Shown here: positions 46,201-57,148 of the stretch, piece by piece
Layout of the letters: each line of letters begins with the position of its first letter
Numbering within the stretch: position 1 is the stretch's first letter
Origin: Agelaius tricolor
Lineage: Eukaryota > Chordata > Aves > Passeriformes > Icteridae
NCBI GenBank assembly: GCA_023055355.1
Contig: JALJCS010000036.1
Coordinates: 248,001 to 312,000, forward strand
DNA length: 64,000 bases
Direction: 5' to 3'
Program-made: the position numbers and the translations under genes
Notes under the pieces: model-generated
Seen by the model: the letters and a program-made list of their open reading frames with translations, nothing else
Told to the model about the DNA's origin: nothing
The model's database searches: none

Positions 46201-48080
46201 GTAGATTTGATCTCCAGGAGTCTGTTTTGGATCAACACTGTTAAAAATGGTGATGTTTTTGTGGCAAATGTACCTTATTTTTCTGTCTTGCCATGGAAGG
46301 AGGTGTCAGTTTGGGGCTTCCCTTGCACAAGATGTCACATTGTCACAGGGGAAGTGGAGTCCTATGGGATGAGCAGAGCCTCCACAATGGGAGATTCAGT
46401 CCCCCCTGCCTTGGTGTTTTCCATAAGAGCACGTTGGGTTCCCATGTCCTCCCCTTCACTCCCCACGGCGAGCTCTGAGACGTGGCTGCTGAAGCAGGGA
46501 GGAGATCCCTTCCTTCCAGCAGGTGCTCAGAGCAAATGCTTTCCTGGCACCCCCGCCCTCCTGCGCAGGTTATCCCAGCAGCCTTCCCTGATCCCTGCCC
46601 GGTGTGTCACAGGCCTGGCCTCAGGGAGGGGCGATGGCAGGAGCTCTGGAGCCAGGAGCTGCCCTGAGCTCCGATGTGCCCGCCTGCCTCTAACCTCTGA
46701 GGTGAGGTGGCTCATGTTCTGGTCAGCCTGGGAGATGGGATGGAGGACAGCATTCCTGCCATCCCTAGGAGCTTTCCTTTTTCTGGAGGTGTGGGCCAAA
46801 CGAAACAGTGCTAGGGAACTAAAACCGAGGAGTGAGGTCTCGTGGAAACATCAGTTAAAGCTGGAACTTGGATTTTTTAGTCTGGACTGCAGCAAACACA
46901 CATGATTTGCATTAACACAGAGACTGTACAGTCTGATCTGGCCTCAGGGCTGATTCCGTGTCTCTCTCGTTCCTTTGCCACAGCTATCCTGTAGACAACC
47001 AAAGAGGTTCTGGTTCTGGAGGGCCCAAGCGGTCCAGCCTGGTTAGCCCGAGCCACCCACCGCCAGCTCCCCCGATCGGCTCTCCCTCCGCAGCCCGGCC
47101 GGGCTTCGCTCCCCCTCCAGCTCCCCCCCCACCGCCGCCCCTGGTGGAGAGCGCCCCCCCTCCGCCGCCCCCCCCGGGCTTCCCGTCCCCGGGAACGCCC
47201 CCGCCGCCCTCGCCGCCCTCCTTCCCCCCGCACCCCGAGTTTGCTGCCCCCCCGCCGCCCCCCCCCTCCCCCGGCGGCCGACTACCCCGGCGTGCCCGCG
47301 GCTCCGGGGCCGCAGCCGGGCGCTGGGGCCGCGCCGCCCCCGCCGCCGCCCCCGCCGCCCCCGGGCCCGCCCCCGCTGGCTCCCGGCGGCCTGGACGGCC
47401 CCCCGCCCCCCCCGCCGCCCTCCGACACCTCCACGTCCAAGGCCAAGTCATCCTTGCCCGCGGTGAGCGATGCCAGGAGCGATCTGCTGTCGGCTATTCG
47501 GCAAGGTAAGGCTGCGTTTCCATGCCAGCGCTCTCCTCTGCCTCTGGAAGCCCTTGGGAGCTGTCTCCTGGGAGCACTGTGACTGCCTTGCTGCTCAAGG
47601 CTTGTCCCTTGTGGTCCCTCCTTGTCTGCCACCCTCGTGAGCGCCTTGCTGGGTTTTGTGCTTCCCCCAGCACTTCTGGAGACGGCAGTGCCGGAATTGG
47701 TGTGATCCAGGTTTGCTGGGGAAGGTACAGCACTGGGGTTACCCTGGGGAGGGGCACACGAGGGATTTGCTTCCCATTCCACCTCCCCAGCCAGCCCATG
47801 CTGGCTGTCACCATTACCCCAGCACCCCAGCCTGCCTCGCTCAGCGCGCACGGTGACAGAGGGAGATTTCAGTGCGCACCAAGAGCTTGGCGTGATCCCC
47901 TCTGTTCCCTTGTGCCCACCAGGCTTCCAGCTGCGCAAGGTGGAGGAGCAGCGGGAGCAGGAGAAGCGGGACGTGGTGGGCAACGACGTGGCCACCATCC
48001 TGTCGCGCCGCATCGCGGTGGAGTACAGCGACTCCGAGGACGACTCCTCCGAGTTCGACGAGGACGAGTGGTCGGATTAG
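37108..48080 (+). CDS. WASF2: WASF2 (WAVE2), Wiskott-Aldrich syndrome protein family member 2; eight coding exons
   Basis: Coding exons: 37108-37237, 40850-40984, 41462-41615, 42678-42795, 43567-43697, 45046-45201, 46984-47505 and 47923-48080, all with AG/GT borders and compatible phases except one flaw. The product is about 500 residues (human 498). It starts [20 protein letters not shown]; the N-terminal WAVE homology domain (about 1-180) is followed by a basic stretch ([15 protein letters not shown], near 175), a long polyproline region (about 280-430) and the C-terminal WH2-central-acidic module ending [21 protein letters not shown]2 sits in the WAVE regulatory complex with CYFIP, NCKAP1, ABI and BRK1; Rac frees the C-terminal module to activate Arp2/3 and drive lamellipodia. 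The flaw is a single extra C in a C9 run at 47258-47266, near residue 366, which shifts the frame before the WH2 motif. Confidence 0.95.
37238..40849 (+). other. WASF2: WASF2 intron 2
   Basis: 3.6 kb from GTGAGT to TTTAATATTGCAG. Apart from a TTTC microsatellite near the end, I see no repeat or coding sequence. Confidence 0.9.
40736..40778 (+). repeat. (TTTC)n microsatellite
   Basis: About ten TTTC units, 70 bp upstream of WASF2 exon 3, within intron 2. Confidence 0.95.
40850..40984 (+). CDS. WASF2: WASF2 exon 3
   Basis: Reads [13 protein letters not shown] through [17 protein letters not shown], part of the WAVE homology domain that packs in the regulatory complex. Acceptor TTAATATTGCAG, donor GTAATG. 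Confidence 0.96.
41462..41615 (+). CDS. WASF2: WASF2 exon 4
   Basis: Reads [16 protein letters not shown], then [31 protein letters not shown]. Acceptor CTCTTCCTTACAG, donor GTAGGG. Intron 4 (41616-42677) shows nothing notable. Confidence 0.96.
42678..42795 (+). CDS. WASF2: WASF2 exon 5
   Basis: Reads [20 protein letters not shown] then [19 protein letters not shown]. This is the most conserved WAVE segment and contributes the meander region. Acceptor CTCCTGTTCCAG, donor GTGAGG; ends on a codon boundary. Confidence 0.97.
43567..43697 (+). CDS. WASF2: WASF2 exon 6
   Basis: Reads [20 protein letters not shown] then [19 protein letters not shown], the basic region that binds acidic phospholipids in WAVE2. 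Acceptor TCTTCCTCTCTTAG, donor GTAAGC. Confidence 0.96.
44821..44985 (-). mobile_element. CR1 3'-end fragment, minus orientation, intron 6 of WASF2
   Basis: Reads AAATCATGGATTGATTTGGG, TTGGAAAGGGCCTTCAAGTC, then AGGCTGCTCCAAGCCCTGTC and CAGCCTGGCCTTGGACACTT, all reverse-complement CR1. It ends only about 60 bp before exon 7. Confidence 0.9.
45046..45201 (+). CDS. WASF2: WASF2 exon 7
   Basis: Reads [20 protein letters not shown] then [17 protein letters not shown] and ends LPPPPLEF. Start of the proline-rich region. Acceptor GCTGCTTTTCGCAG, donor GTAAGC. Confidence 0.95.
45202..46983 (+). other. WASF2: WASF2 intron 7
   Basis: From GTAAGC to CGTTCCTTTGCCACAG. Holds one CR1 fragment (listed); the rest is unremarkable. 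Frames of up to 263 codons here carry no recognisable protein. Confidence 0.85.
45505..45640 (+). mobile_element. CR1-type fragment, different subfamily, intron 7 of WASF2
   Basis: Contains CAACACTCTCAGGCACATCG, then GGGGGTGTCCTGTGCAGACC and GATGATCCTTGTGAGTCCCT, ending TACTCAGGATATTCCATGAC. This is the wording of a CR1 subfamily distinct from the other copies in the window. Confidence 0.75.
46984..47505 (+). CDS. WASF2: WASF2 exon 8, polyproline exon with a one-base frameshift
   Basis: The 5' part reads [20 protein letters not shown] then proline clusters in the frame with codons at positions 2 modulo 3. From about 47271 the true sequence ([10 protein letters not shown] ... [14 protein letters not shown]) lies in the next frame (0 modulo 3). 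The switch falls in the run of nine C at 47258-47266; eight C would keep one frame throughout and give the phase required by exon 9. The 3' part encodes further proline runs and most of the WH2 motif. Donor GTAAGG. Exon 8 is otherwise intact, so a sequencing or assembly slip is the likeliest cause. Confidence 0.92.
47506..47922 (+). other. WASF2: WASF2 intron 8
   Basis: 417 bp between GTAAGG and CCTTGTGCCCACCAG. No repeat or other feature seen. Confidence 0.92.
47923..48080 (+). CDS. WASF2: WASF2 exon 9, last coding exon
   Basis: Reads [20 protein letters not shown] then [20 protein letters not shown] and the acidic end EFDEDEWSD before TAG. These are the end of the WH2, the central amphipathic helix and the acidic tail; the tryptophan that contacts Arp2/3 is the third last residue. 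Confidence 0.97.
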
Positions 48081-51000
48081 CCGCGCTCCCGCCCCTCCTT
48101 CCCTCCTCTCCTGGGCTCGCTTCTTCCCAGATCAGGTGGCCAAACCTCGCACCACAGCCTTCTCATCCCGTAACCAAAGATGTGCCAAGGGTTTTCAGAC
48201 AACCAGCAGCATGTCTCCCCTGTCCCTCCCCCTGCAGCTCTGGCAGGACTCCGTGCTCTGCCTTTCCAAAAGGTCTCCTCACGGACACCGAGGATGCGGC
48301 GCTGGGATTTAGCTGGAGGGGGTGTAACGGTTGCTTATTTAAAAGAGAGCTAAACCTCCAGATTTTTGATGCCACCAGGCAGAGCACATATAAACCCTCC
48401 ATCCTGAGGGATTTTTAAAGTAAAGATGGATGATCCTGTTGTGGCCATGTGGCCTTTTGGATGAAGGACATTTTCAGCTGGTTTTCTCAGTGCAACAGCA
48501 GACAGTTGATCTGATGGCTCTTCCTTGCCAGTGAATACTGGTAGTGCTGCAAGAAAATGGGCTTTAAATGTCAGTTCTCTGCTGCATCCCACTGTCACAT
48601 AATCAGGTTTTTGGCAATAGTGCACAATTCCTTCCCCCCTGACCCCTGAGTATTAATTCCAGATCACCCTGTGTGGGGTGCATTTCCCAGCTCCAAGGGT
48701 GCTGAGTGCCTTGGGTGCAGTGTAAGGAGAGACTTTTTTTATTTTAGAAGCTGCCTTTACCTTCCTCAAATCTCCTGGACTGCTTTGCCAAGAGGAGACT
48801 TGCACAGAGGGATGTAAAACCAGGGCAGGATGCTTGTTCAGCTTCCCACTCTTGGGAAAGCAGAGTCACTGCCCCACTGAGACACATCTGTGGTCAGCTC
48901 CGAGTGGTGGCCAGACCTCGCCGGGCTGATTTTCTCCAATTCATGCTGAGATTGTGTTCTAAAATTCCAAATCCAGTGCCTAAGACAGGGAGATGGGGTG
49001 GGGAGGGGCTCTCTGAGCACCAGGCACTGTGGTGGTCCTTGGCCTGCCAGGGCAGTTTGAGAGGTGCTTTTTTTAGCGGGGTGACCGTACTGTTAACACA
49101 GGGACTTAAATGCTGGTATTGCCTTTGCTTCTTCTCCCTTCCCCCTAGGGAGGGGAGTTTGTGTGCCTAAAAACATCGTGTGTGTGAACTGAGTTGCCCA
49201 TCAGTTACATCAGACCTAACCTACCCTAATTTTGTTATTATAATTCATTAGTTAATTTTAAGAGAACGTTTTTTCTCCTCACTAACCCTGTGAATTAATT
49301 CCCAGACTGCTCACTATAGATCCAGTACTGGCAGGGGAAAATGGGGAATTTGAACTAGCTGACCTCGGTTTTATTGCTGTTTTATGTTACCTTACATAGA
49401 ATATGAGCATATCTTGGAAATCTAACCCAGATACCCCTGATGTGTATTTTAATTTGGACATGACTCAGTAAGGGTCATGCAAAAAGCAATTCCAAAGCCT
49501 TTTTGAGGTTATGGGTCCAGCTGTTGTGGGATGTGTGTCCCACTAAGACCAACTCTCCCATCTTTTTGCCTTTCCTAAAGTATTTCACCAGCCTGTGCCT
49601 GTCTCTCTTCCCTGCCTCGCCTCCTTTAATGATGTTGCTGATACCTGGAACGCTGGGCTCTGCCCGAGGCTGGCTGGAAATCCTGCTTGGGAGTTGATTG
49701 ATGGCTTCAGCTTGTGCCATGAGTTCTTACTGATTCCCTGCGTGTGTGTTGAGATGGCTGGAGGATGGGCTCAGGGGTGCAGACCCAGCTGGGAGCCAGT
49801 GAGGCCCCAGAGGCTCCCTGGATGGCAGCACCTTCGGGTTTGTCTGCAGCCAGGGAGCACCTGGGCAGCACTAGTGCCAGGTTCTGGAGAGGGAGCAAAC
49901 CCCTGGAGTGCAGTGCAGTGGAGAGGCTTGGAAATGCAAAGGGATGGTCTCTGCAAGCTGGGTGAGGGGATGAGAGAGGAGGCACTGCCTGGTTCTGCTG
50001 CTGTTTCTGTGAGCATCCTCCTCTGGCTGCTCTGAGAGACGAGTTCCCAGCAAAAACGGGCCCTGAGCTAAGCTGGGCTGACAGCAGGATCACACAGGGA
50101 GGCGCGGAGCCCGCAAATGCCAAACCTGGCTCAATCTGAGACTGCATTAACTAGACTTAGCCCTTGTTGGGAAAGGGGAGCGAGTCTTCCTGCCGCCTGA
50201 AATAGCAGAAGTGCCATATTCCCCGAGCCCCATGATGGTGTGTCAGGCAGGGCCGTGCCTGGGGCCTGGGACACGTCCCTCGCTCTGCCTATTGCACAAC
50301 AAGGATGCTGCTGTGTGGGCACGGCTGGAGGTGGCTCCTCTGGCCTCCAGGCAGCGGGAGGGACACTGCCTTGTCCCTGCAAGCCTGCTGGAAACACCCT
50401 CTGCTCCCAAATCCCATCCCAGGGCAGGCATCAGAACTGCAGGATCCTAAACAGAAGGGTTATGGACGGGTAGGGGAGGTTGGTTGTTGGAGTGTTTTTT
50501 AAATCTCCTTTGATTCCTTCCCTTTTTTTTTTTTTTTCCTAAATCTTTGATTGCCTTAGCCTATGTGGGGATCCCTGAGAAACAGCTGCTCCAGAGAGGG
50601 ACCATCTCTGAGTGTCCTTGCAAAATCGCAGAGCTCTGGGCCACCGAGTGAGCTCAGTGTTTTTGAAAGCAGCAGGGGAGGAGGAGAGGTGCCAAAACCA
50701 ACCTTTGCAATACAGAGCAGCTGCGCTGGAAGCCCGGGGCTGCCCTGCCACCTTTGCCCTCCTGCTGGGGGCTCTTACTCTTCCTCCCCTTTGGTGGGGC
50801 TGGGGCGGCCCTCAGGCATTTCCCAAAGCCCAGGGCACGATCTGCGCTCCTGCTGCCCCTCGCAGCCATTTCGCCCGTGCTGCGGGTCCGGGCAGGCTCT
50901 GCCGCCCTCCCTCCCTGCCTGCCTTGCCTGGTTAACCATTCTGGCGGTGTCCTCGCCCGCAGTGCTCGGCTGCTGCTCCCGGCAGCCTCTGCCCCGCCGC

Positions 51001-52070
51001 TCGCGGCTCCCGGGCTCGGCCCGGTGACCTTCACTGCTTCTCCTCCCTTACCAGAGCCGGCCAGGGGCTCCCGGAGCTCCCAGGGGCTGAGGAGTCCTGC
51101 AAGTGTCATTTCAGGGAAAGGGGAGATTGGATTTTTTTTTTTTAATTTTTTTTTTCAGAACGTGAACTTATTTAACGTGTTTCTTTTGGAACTTCCTGCC
51201 CTGGAGGGGCTCTGGGACGGAGCTGCCTGGCAGGGCAGATGCAGCTGCCCCGGGTCAGGTTTCACTGCTGTTGGATTTCGGGGGTGCTTTCTTCTCTTCC
51301 TTTTTAAACAAAGCCTTGAAGTGGAAGTGGATCCGATGTTTTTATTACTGTATTAACATTCATTTTAATTCACTTCAGAAACTAACCCATTTTTCTTCCT
51401 GATTAGAATGTCATAGAATTAGACAAGCTGTAACCCCTCCTGAAGTGCCTTATTTTCCTACATGATATAAATATATTTATAAGAGTAATTATTCCACTTA
51501 TATCTTAGGGGTTTATTGCTGAGCAGGAGATAAGGTGGGAGAGGAGGGATGGGAAGTGCCCTGCCCAGACCCAGCCAGGCTGGGGGTGGAAGGGTGACGT
51601 TTGATGGATACTCTCAGGGTGCAAGGGGTTCCTCACTTCAGACCAAAGGAGTTTCAGCAGTGAAACTCTGCTTAGAAAGAAGAAAAAAGGACGGAAAACC
51701 CCAAACATGTGAGAAAAATACTGTAGATTTGTCAGGTTGTTTTTTTTTTTACCCCTGCAAAACAAACACTGATGGCCGGACTCTGCAGGGAGCAGTGGGT
51801 GTGGGGGATCAGAGCCTGCCCCTGCCCATCCTTGCACATCCCAGTGCAGACTCTGCCTTCCGTATTCCCATGTAATGTCTGTGCTTTTCCCTGTCAGTTG
51901 CTGTATAAGCCAGATTTCCTGCTGCTTTGTTTTGTTGTTTTTAATAATCAGCTCGGTAACCCCTGGATGAAGATCCCAACTGCAAATATTTTGTAATGTA
52001 CGTGTATAAAAAAAAAGTAATCATTTTTTTGATTCTTTTTAAAAACTTGATAAAATCTTTCTATCCACTC
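48081..52070 (+). other. WASF2: WASF2 3' UTR (about 4 kb)
   Basis: Gene-free, intronless-looking sequence from the stop to AT-rich DNA near 52 kb. A 4-kb 3' UTR is normal for WASF2 in vertebrates. Includes T-runs at 50524-50538 and 51133-51160, and a GC-rich, CpG-bearing patch at about 50840-51040. The AT-rich last 200 bases (GCAAATATTTTGTAATGTAC, then TATAAAAAAAAAGTAATC) look like a conserved 3' end. Confidence 0.7.
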
Positions 52071-52090
52071 GGTGCCTGTGTGTGTTACTG
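52049..52090 (+). terminator. WASF2: Candidate WASF2 polyadenylation site
   Basis: GATAAA variant hexamer at 52049-52054, then CTTTCTATCC and a GT-rich element (GGTGCCTGTGTGTGTTACTG). Cleavage probably falls near 52065-52075. No AATAAA lies close by. Confidence 0.5.
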
Positions 52091-52139
52091 TGGGGGTGTG
52101 AGCCGGGCCTGGCACAGGGGCTGCTGTGGCTTTGTGTGA

Positions 52140-52330
52140 CTTGGAGTCATGGGAAGGTTTGGGCTGGAAGGGACCTGAAAGCTCCTCTCATTCCGGGGGC
52201 AGGGACACCCTCCACTGTCCCAGGCTGCTCCAAGCCCATCCAGCCTGGCCTTGGGCACTGCCAGGGATCCAGGGGCAGCCCCAGCTGCTCTGGGCAAACC
52301 CAGCTCATTCCTGGGAGCGTGGGAGGTGCG
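52140..52330 (-). mobile_element. CR1 3'-end fragment, minus orientation
   Basis: Reads GGGCTGGAAGGGACCTGAAA, then CCCAGGCTGCTCCAAGCCCA, TCCAGCCTGGCCTTGGGCAC and CCAGGGATCCAGGGGCAGCC. It starts within about 70 bp of the WASF2 3' end. Confidence 0.9.
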
Positions 52331-55300
52331 GGGCCACCCGAGCCAGTCGTGCCTGTCCTTGTGCCCTCCGTGCAGCCACCAGGGCGTCCCTTGGGAAGCC
52401 CAGAGTCCGTGGAGGTGCCAAATGCCTCCTGCCCAGACAAACACCTCGGCACAGACACCTTTTCCACGCCGGGGTGGGCTGAGGGCTATTACCAGTGGCA
52501 ATTTGAGGTCACAGCGCCAAGGAAGCCCCACCAGGAGCAGCCTCCAGCCTCCCTCCAGCCCTCCCTGCCATAGGAAATGAACCCGGGCTCCATCTTGCAG
52601 AGCAGAGTGGCTGCAGCTGGGCTGGGAAGGGGCTGCAGCAGCTTTTTGCCTCCATTTCACAGCTCCAGCTCCCTCGTGCAGCGAATGTGCCTGGCAGTGG
52701 TGGCTGCTGGCCCCGAGCTCAGGTGCCTCGTCTGGCCTCGCTCCGTGGGGCTCTGTTTTCTCGCTGCTTGGTGAAAAGCAACAAAAGGCTCTGTCCCTGC
52801 TGCTCCTCATCCCTGCTTTTACCGCGGGCTGTGCTCTGCCAAATTCCCTTGGCTTTAGGAGACACCGGTGCCTCGCTCCGCAGCGCTGTGCCTTTCTTGG
52901 CTGACAATGGTCCCTGGCTGCAAAACCTCATTAGATTAATTGGCCTTGCCAGCTCCTGAACAAGCAAGGCCTTTAGTCGTGCAGGGGCGCAGAGGGCAGG
53001 GGAAGGAGGGAGCTCTGGGGCTTCCACGCTCCCTCGAGCTGCCTGTCCCAGCCCTTGGCTCCAGCTGGAGCCAGGGAGGAGCAACTGGAGCTCCTGGCTG
53101 CCTTAGGCTGGGCGCGGCTGTGCCCAGGTGGTGCCTTTGCTTTTCCGAGGTTCAGGACAACACCTAGCTTTGTGCTTTTGGAGTGACAGCCCTTGGAAGT
53201 CGGGTGTTGGTGAGTTTTGTGCTGGTTTAACCCCCTAAACAACAGGGAGATCTTAGCTCCAGATCTGCCCTATCCTTCCACCCTGCACGGAGCGGGGAAG
53301 CTCCTGGAGGCTGGGGTTTAGCGGGTGCAGGGAGGAGAAGGCTGGCAGTGATTGATTGTGCGAGCCCCAGCCCTGCCCGTGAGCAGCGCTTTGCTGCCGC
53401 AGCTGGGGCAGCGGCTCCGCAGCTCCGCAGCCCTGGCACACCCAGCTCGGGCCCGGCCTTTGATCCCTCTCCGTGCCCGTCTGTCTCTTCCACATGACTC
53501 GGCACAGGATCACAGCTGGCCAGGCTGCGCCTTCACAGGAGCCCCCGTCTCCAAAGACCTATTTAATTTTCTCCTTCAAGGTGGTGTTAGCAACACCCAG
53601 AAGATGCTGCCGGCTGCCTTGGACGAGTGGGCTGTGTGTCCTTTCCACCACTGACGTCAGCTTCTCTCCCTTAATTCCCCCTCTGGGACCGAGGCGAGTG
53701 CAGGCGCTGCCAGCTCGGATCAGCGTTAGCAGCCTGCTCTCCCCGTGTGTGGCAGCTCCGCCGTGCCAATGTCACCCCCGACTGGCGCTGCCGTCCCTGC
53801 CCAGGCGGCCACGGGCGGTGGGAGAGCGCTCCCCTCTCCCAGCATCCTGGGAGGGCCCGGTGCCAGCAGAGAGTCCCCGTTCCTCGCACGTAGGTGTGCT
53901 GAGATGGCAGCTCAGCCCCTCAGAAATGGCTGACTCCTCTCTGGCGCTCCCGCTGCCTGGTGGGTTTTTCTCTCCTCCTCCCTGCCTTTGCCGTTGCCTA
54001 CGCGGGTGTGTGGGGAAGGCAATCGGCTCCCGTGCTGCGGATGGCTTTATCTGTAACTCTTCCATCTGCTCACAGCAGCTCACAAATAACCACGGGGTGC
54101 CAGAGGAATTATGTTATTTGGAGCTCAAGTTTCTGCAGTCTGGCAGGGCAGCAGCTCTGCGCCGGGCTCAGCCGCTCTGCAAAGGCCAGCGCCGCCATGG
54201 CCAGGGCTTAAGGCAGGACTGGGGAGGTGGCCAGGGCTGAATTACTCTGCCCATCCAGTCAGACAAAGCCCCAGCCCTGAGCCAGCATGGAAGCCTGGTC
54301 CTCTGGGGGCTTTCTGTGGAGAGCAGAGGGTCCTGCTGGCCCCGGTCCCTGCATGGCTGTGGGCTCGTGGCACGAGGCAGCAGGGATAAAATGGGAGGCT
54401 GCTGAGCCCCTCTCCTTGAGCTCTGCTGTCTCCCACCAAGCAGAGCCCTTTCAGACAGGCCTCCCTCCCCGGGAAGCACCATGGATGCCCCGGAGCCGTG
54501 GCTGTGGTGGTGGTGGCCGGGGATGATGCTCGAGGCCGGGCTGTGCTGGGAAGTGCCTCCCGCTGCCTCCGGCATTTGGTAAAACACTTACAGCAGGGCC
54601 GTGTTTTCTTCATTTCCTGCCTGCTGCCGCTTCCAAGGAAACAAAATCCCCCAAGCTAGGGCTGAGGTTTCTCATTTAAATGTAACCCAGGCCCATAACT
54701 GGAGCTGCCAGCCCTCCCCGTGGCCCGGCGGTCCCAGGGTGGTGCAGGAGGAGGCACCTCAGGACTCGTGGTCCCATCGTGGGCACTCAGTAAAGCACTG
54801 AGAGCACAGACCCAGCCCTGGGGTGGGGTTTGGGAAGGGCAGGGCACCCCAGGCAGGGCACTTGGGGTTCAGGGTGCCAGGGGGAGGTTTTGCAGTAGCA
54901 GCAGCCTCCTTCCCTCCCCCATCTGGCAAAACCCCGGAGGTTTTGGCACCAGGGCTGGAGCAGGGTGGTTTGGGACCAGCCCTGGCTCTGTTGTGGGTGC
55001 TGCCAGCTCTCTCACCTGCACGGTGGCCAAGGGCAAGTGCTTGGAGCCAGATCTGGGCCCCACTGCTTCCAGCAGAGAGGGGAGAGAACCCCAGCCCACC
55101 CCCCTGCCTGCCCTGCAGCACAGCCAGGCCTTGGAGACAGGAGCTGCCTGTGCCTGCAGCATCTGCTGGGAGCCTGGGAAGGGCTGGCCCTGCCAGATGT
55201 GCGAGCACAGCTGGGGTGAGGCCATGCCCACCTCTCTTAGCTCATATTTTAACCCCACAGTTGGGCTGTTGGTCCCTCCCGAGCCTCTCCTGCACGTCCC

Positions 55301-56439
55301 TGGCGTGGGGGTGGCTGCTCAGCACTCTGGCACCTTCTTGGATGGATTTGACTCTTTTTTATAGCTTCACTTTCTGCATCTTTCTCCACACAAAAGGGAG
55401 CAGGCTGGGCCCTGCTGTGTGTCCCCACCTGCTCCATCCTCCCCCAAGGGCCTGGAGCAGCTGGGAATGGCTCTGGGCTGGCTGGAGAGCGACCAGCAGG
55501 GCCAGGGCTCCCCCAGCCCTCCTGGAGCAGGGAACGGGCACAGGCGGGAGCCAAAGGTGCCTCCCCCACCCGGGAAGGGGCGCACGGAGCTGGGCAATGA
55601 CCCCGTGCTGGCAGCAGGGGATGGGCTGGGGGTGACATTCAAGCTCAGCTCCCGAGTTTCTGGTGCTGGGGAAGCGCCTTGGCCTGAGCTGTGATGGCTT
55701 CTGGTGCCACGTTGTCACCACAGCTCCTGAGCCCTCTGCCTGCCCCCAGCAGCCTGGGAAGCTCAGCACAGCATCAGCACAGCCCTGCCAGGAGCTGGAA
55801 TGGGGGGGCTGCAGCCCTGGGCCCCCCAGCACGGGCTGTGCTGGGTGGGAGCCTGAGCAGGGCTTCCAGCACACCTGAATGGTGCTGCCTCTGTGCCTTG
55901 CACACTCTGGTGTGTCACCCTGTCCCCAGGGGAAGTGACAGGGAGCCCAGGGAGGGGGAGGAACTGGATGGGCTTGCACACCATGAGGAAGCTCCCTCTG
56001 AAGACATCAGCAGGGGAGGCACGAGGGAGAGAAAAGCAGTTTCAGCTGCCATGTGATGTTGATAGAATCACCAGGTAAAAACTGCCCCTGAGCACAGCAG
56101 AGCTGGGAATTGCAGGATTTTTCTCTGCTGGGGGATGTAGGCTCGGGATTCATCTCCTGAGGGATCTCAGCAGGGCCCTGGGGCAGAATGAACAGCTCCA
56201 CCCTCTGGCTTAACCTCACTGGGGACAGGGGGAGCCCGAAATTCCCCATCCCCAGCCTGAGCCCAGCCCTGGGAGAGCGGGGGACGATCTGCGGGGCCCT
56301 CGGCCCCCCATTCAGCCCCACCTCCCCGCATCACTTGCTGGCACAGCCCCTGCCAGCGCTCAGGGAAATCTGCATTTCCTTTGCGATAAACAGCCGCAGG
56401 TCCCCAGCCAAGGTGAAGCAGAGCCTGGGGGCCGCAGAC

Positions 56440-56650
56440 ACCCCCGGCCCCGGCCGCGCCCGGCCCCGGGCTCTGCCGCATCCCAGCGCATCTGAGATGC
56501 GCAAATTCCCGTGAGAGCCCCGCTGGCCCGGCCGGGGCGGCTCGGGGGGCGCGCAGGGCGGGACCCGAGGGGCCGAGCTGCCCTAATTAGCTCTGCCATC
56601 ATTAACCCGCCCTCCCTGCCGCCGGCAGGCAGCTGGGGCCGCCGGGGGGA
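56440..56650. promoter_or_regulatory. CpG-rich patch with ATTA core, candidate regulatory element
   Basis: CpG-dense sequence (CCCGGCCGGGGCGGCTCGG and similar) interrupted by GCCCTAATTAGCTCTGCCAT and CATTAACCCG. It lies 0.5-0.7 kb beyond the likely GPR3 3' end. No transcript is evident. Confidence 0.35.
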
Positions 56651-57148
56651 TGCTCGGATCCCCTGTGAGCGGCGACTCTGGGGATCTCAGCCAGGGGTGC
56701 TGGGCACGGCCCCCGTGCCCCCTTCACCAGGAGAGGGACTGCGAGCAGAGCTGGAGGCAGAGCTGGAGGCAGAGGCGCCGTTCCCGCTGGATGGAGGGCC
56801 CAGGTTGCACCCCTCGGATGGAAGCCGTGAATGAGTCCCTGCCATCCCCGGGTGGGGGACGTGTCAGATGTCACCAGCAGAGCCGGATGCAGCCCCTGTG
56901 CCTGCTGGGGCTGTGAGGATGAGGATGGTCAGGGGCCTCCGTGCTGCTCCCCCCGGGCCAGCTCCTGCTAACAGGATGTGATGGGTGCGGGAGGCGCTGT
57001 CACTCGGCATCTCTCATCCGGGAGCAGGGAAACGGAGCAGGGATGGCCCTGGTGGCACTCGGGAACCTCCCCCTGCTCTGCCCCCTCGGGAAACACCGTC
57101 CCACCCTCTCCCCAGCATCAAACAGCCGCACCTCATACCACAAATTAA

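Larger units (their letters stand above)
52091..57148. other. Tail-to-tail spacer between WASF2 and GPR3
   Basis: No recognisable gene on either strand. Contains one CR1 fragment (52140-52330). AT-rich islands with homeodomain-like words occur near 52925 (CATTAGATTAATTGG) and at 54050-54130. A CpG-rich patch at about 56440-56650 holds CTAATTAGCTCTGCCATCAT. Long frames such as 54823-55635 are GC artefacts that overlap others in all frames. Confidence 0.6.

Noticed and set aside
47258..47266. Programmed ribosomal frameshift at the WASF2 C9 run
   Set aside because: No known precedent in WASF genes; a homopolymer length error explains it more simply.
46958..47509. Reading WASF2 exon 8 straight through in one frame, giving a novel Arg/Ala-rich C-terminus
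   Set aside because: The conserved WH2 sequence is in the next frame, so the alternative tail is an artefact of the C9 run.
54720..55979. Overlapping frames of 200-270 codons suggesting a gene between WASF2 and GPR3
   Set aside because: Open on both strands in several frames, no splice structure, no recognisable protein, and no gene is expected here from synteny.
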